Shown piece by piece: positions 62,540-64,000 of a stretch of DNA of 64,000 nucleotides. The notes beneath the pieces are model-generated. The model ran no database searches. It saw nothing but the letters and a program-made list of their open reading frames with translations, and was not told the DNA's origin. The stretch is from Paralimibaculum aggregatum (lineage in GTDB: Bacteria > Pseudomonadota > Alphaproteobacteria > Rhodobacterales > Rhodobacteraceae). Each line of letters begins with the position of its first letter. Position 1 is the stretch's first letter. The position numbers were made by a program, and so were the translations under genes. Location of the stretch: positions 1 through 64,000 of the forward strand of contig NZ_BSYI01000026.1 in NCBI RefSeq assembly GCF_030270585.1. Reading direction: 5' to 3'.

Positions 62540-63331
62540 TCAGACCGGGCGCAGCGGCGGCGGCCCGAGATAGATCCGGCCCGAGAGCCAGGCCCGCGCC
62601 GCCTCCGAGCGCGGCGCCTCGAGCACCCGGGCCGCGTCGCCCTGCTCGGCGACGCGCCCGGCATGGAGGAACACCAGGTCGTCGCCGATCCGCCGCGCCT
62701 GGCCGAGATCGTGGGTCACCAGCACCAGCGTGACGCCGCGGGCATGGGCCTCGGCGAGCTGCTCCTCGATCGCCATGGTGGAGGCCGGGTCGAGGCTCGC
62801 GGTGGGCTCGTCGAGCAGCAGCAGCTCGGGCTCGCAGGCCAGCGCGCGCGCCACCGCGAGGCGCTGCTGCTCGCCGCCGGAGAGCACCCGCGCCGGGCGC
62901 CGCGCCAGCTCCTCGAGCCGCGCCGAGGCCAGCGCCGCACGCTCCCGCTCGGCCCGCTCGGGCCCCGAGAGCCCGCGCACCGCCAGCGCGAAGCGCAGGT
63001 TCGCCCGCACCGAGCGGCGCAGCATCACCGGGCGCTGGAACACCATGGCCTGCGCCCGCCGCGCGGCGCGGTCGAGCGGGCGGCCCTGCCAGAGCACGGT
63101 GCCGGCGGAGGGCCGGATCAGCCCGTGCAGCAGCCGCAGCAGCAGGCTCTTGCCGGCGCCGTTGGCGCCCATGATCACCGTGCGCCGGCCCTCGCGGATC
63201 TCGAGGTCGATGCCGTCGACCAGCCGCCGCCCGCCGGCCTCGAAGGCGAGCCCGCGGGCCGCCGCCAGCACCGGCGCGGGCGCCGCCCCGACCGCCCCGG
63301 AGGGCGCGACATGGCAGGCCGCGTCACGCAT
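62540..63331 (-). CDS. tupC: Tungstate ABC transporter, ATP-binding protein
   Basis: A 263-aa ATPase with Walker A (GANGAGKSLLLR) near residue 76, the LSGGEQQRLAVARAL signature, Walker B (LLLLDEPTASLDP) and an H-loop in VTHDLGQARR. Its first codons overlap the tupB end by 8 nt, so the two are translationally coupled. A 72-nt gap separates it from tupA. Confidence 0.9.
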   Translation of the reverse strand: MRDAACHVAPSGAVGAAPAPVLAAARGLAFEAGGRRLVDGIDLEIREGRRTVIMGANGAGKSLLLRLLHGLIRPSAGTVLWQGRPLDRAARRAQAMVFQRPVMLRRSVRANLRFALAVRGLSGPERAERERAALASARLEELARRPARVLSGGEQQRLAVARALACEPELLLLDEPTASLDPASTMAIEEQLAEAHARGVTLVLVTHDLGQARRIGDDLVFLHAGRVAEQGDAARVLEAPRSEAARAWLSGRIYLGPPPLRPV

Positions 63332-64000
63332 AGGCGGCCCGCTGCGCCGAGACGCGCAGGGTCATCGCCAGCGCGTTGACCGCCACCGCCAGCCCGAGCA
63401 GCACCACGCCGAGCGCCAGCGCCAGCTGCAGGTTGCCCTTCGAGGTCTCGAGCGCGATGGTCGTCGTCATCACCCGGGTCACGTGGTTGATGTTGCCGCC
63501 CACGATGAACACCGCGCCGACCTCCGCCACCGCCCGGCCGAAGCCCGCCAGCGCCACGGTGAGCAGGCTGTAGCGCGCATCCCAGAGCAGCGCCGCCACC
63601 CGGTCGAGCGGCCCGACCCCGAGCGAGGCGAACTGCTCGGCATATTCGCGGTTGAGATCCTCCACCACCTGCCGGGTCAGCGCCGCGACGATCGGGGTCA
63701 CCAGGATGGTCTGCGCGACGATCATTGCGGTCGGGGTGTAGAGCAGCCCGAGCACGCCGAGCGGCCCGGAGGCCGAGAGCATCAGGTAGACGATCAGCCC
63801 CACCACCACCGGCGGCAGGCCCATCAGCGCGTTGAGCAGCACCGTCACCGCGGTGCGGCCGGGGAAGCGGAAGGTGCCGACCAGCGCGCCCAGCGGCAGC
63901 CCGATCAGGCAGGCGATGCCGACCGCGGTCAGCGTCACCCGCAGCGACAGCCCGATGATCTCGATCAGGTCCGCATCCCAGGCCAGGATCAGCGCCACCG
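63324..64000 (-). CDS. tupB: Tungstate ABC transporter, permease (5' end at window edge)
   Basis: At least 224 residues with about five membrane helices and the TupB-type core FPGRTAVTVLLNALMGLPPVVVGLIVYLMLS, LYTPTAMIVAQTILVTPIVAALTRQV and the EAA-like GFGRAVAEVGAVFIVGGN. The frame is open to the edge; a GTG at 63998 could be the start, but the family usually has a few more residues, so the true start may be outside. It is the first visible gene of the minus-strand tup operon. Confidence 0.88.
   Translation of the reverse strand, partial: VALILAWDADLIEIIGLSLRVTLTAVGIACLIGLPLGALVGTFRFPGRTAVTVLLNALMGLPPVVVGLIVYLMLSASGPLGVLGLLYTPTAMIVAQTILVTPIVAALTRQVVEDLNREYAEQFASLGVGPLDRVAALLWDARYSLLTVALAGFGRAVAEVGAVFIVGGNINHVTRVMTTTIALETSKGNLQLALALGVVLLGLAVAVNALAMTLRVSAQRAAYA

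Overview
The window is a GC-rich chromosomal segment (about two thirds G+C by eye) from an alphaproteobacterium, most likely of the Rhodobacterales/roseobacter type. The reasons are the codon use, the density of TRAP transporters, the sulfonate (Xsc) and methylamine/betaine (MttB-family plus dimethylglycine-dehydrogenase-like) catabolic genes, and the adjacent oxyR-katG pair. I see no rRNA, tRNA, CRISPR array, insertion sequence, integrase or prophage gene. Coding frames are intact throughout, and only the two edge genes are cut by the window.

Region 1 (1-11 kb), surface and secreted proteins: a very long glycine-rich autotransporter-type protein (minus strand, C-terminus outside the window) carries 16 copies of a QSIGGGGG-like motif. 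It is divergent from a PepSY protein - OmpR-type response regulator - histidine kinase operon. Downstream lies a haem (animal-type) peroxidase with C-terminal RTX-like calcium-binding repeats. Both the operon promoter and the peroxidase promoter contain the same 11-bp-phased GTTCAG-type direct repeat, about 75 nt before the chosen start codons. The two-component system therefore probably controls itself and the peroxidase.

Region 2 (11-17 kb): three tightly spaced genes encode a 175-aa, a 922-aa and an 892-aa protein. They are almost wholly alpha-helical, have no signal peptide and match no family I recognise. This is the best candidate here for an undescribed system.

Region 3 (17-30 kb): a LysR/VOC-protein pair comes first. 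Next is a catabolic locus: IclR regulator, gamma-glutamyltransferase-type Ntn hydrolase, XRE-cupin regulator (opposite strand), hydantoinase/oxoprolinase A and B subunits, FAD amine oxidoreductase and a complete DctPQM TRAP transporter. It reads as uptake, amide or lactam opening and oxidation of a small nitrogen compound.

Region 4 (30-36 kb): a P-type cation ATPase, then oxyR divergent from katG with a candidate OxyR site between them and a clear katG terminator.

Region 5 (36-50 kb): an IclR regulator with a TRAP transporter (minus strand) is divergent from a GMC dehydrogenase, sulfoacetaldehyde acetyltransferase (xsc), a YeiH/TauZ-type exporter and acetate kinase. The set fits isethionate import, oxidation to sulfoacetaldehyde, desulfonation to acetyl phosphate plus sulfite, sulfite export and ATP formation. 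A TAXI-type TRAP system with a divergent LysR gene follows.

Region 6 (50-57 kb): a LysR gene is divergent from a non-pyrrolysine MttB-family methyltransferase, a quinone-reductase-like MDR protein and a dimethylglycine/sarcosine-dehydrogenase-like FAD-GcvT protein, suggesting methylated-amine demethylation. A well-initiated 69-codon gene follows.

Region 7 (57-64 kb): a LysR gene, a lipoprotein vanadium-haloperoxidase-like enzyme, a TRIC/UPF0126 membrane protein, and an HTH plus substrate-binding-domain regulator next to a tungstate ABC transporter (gene order tupB-tupC-tupA; tupB runs off the right edge).
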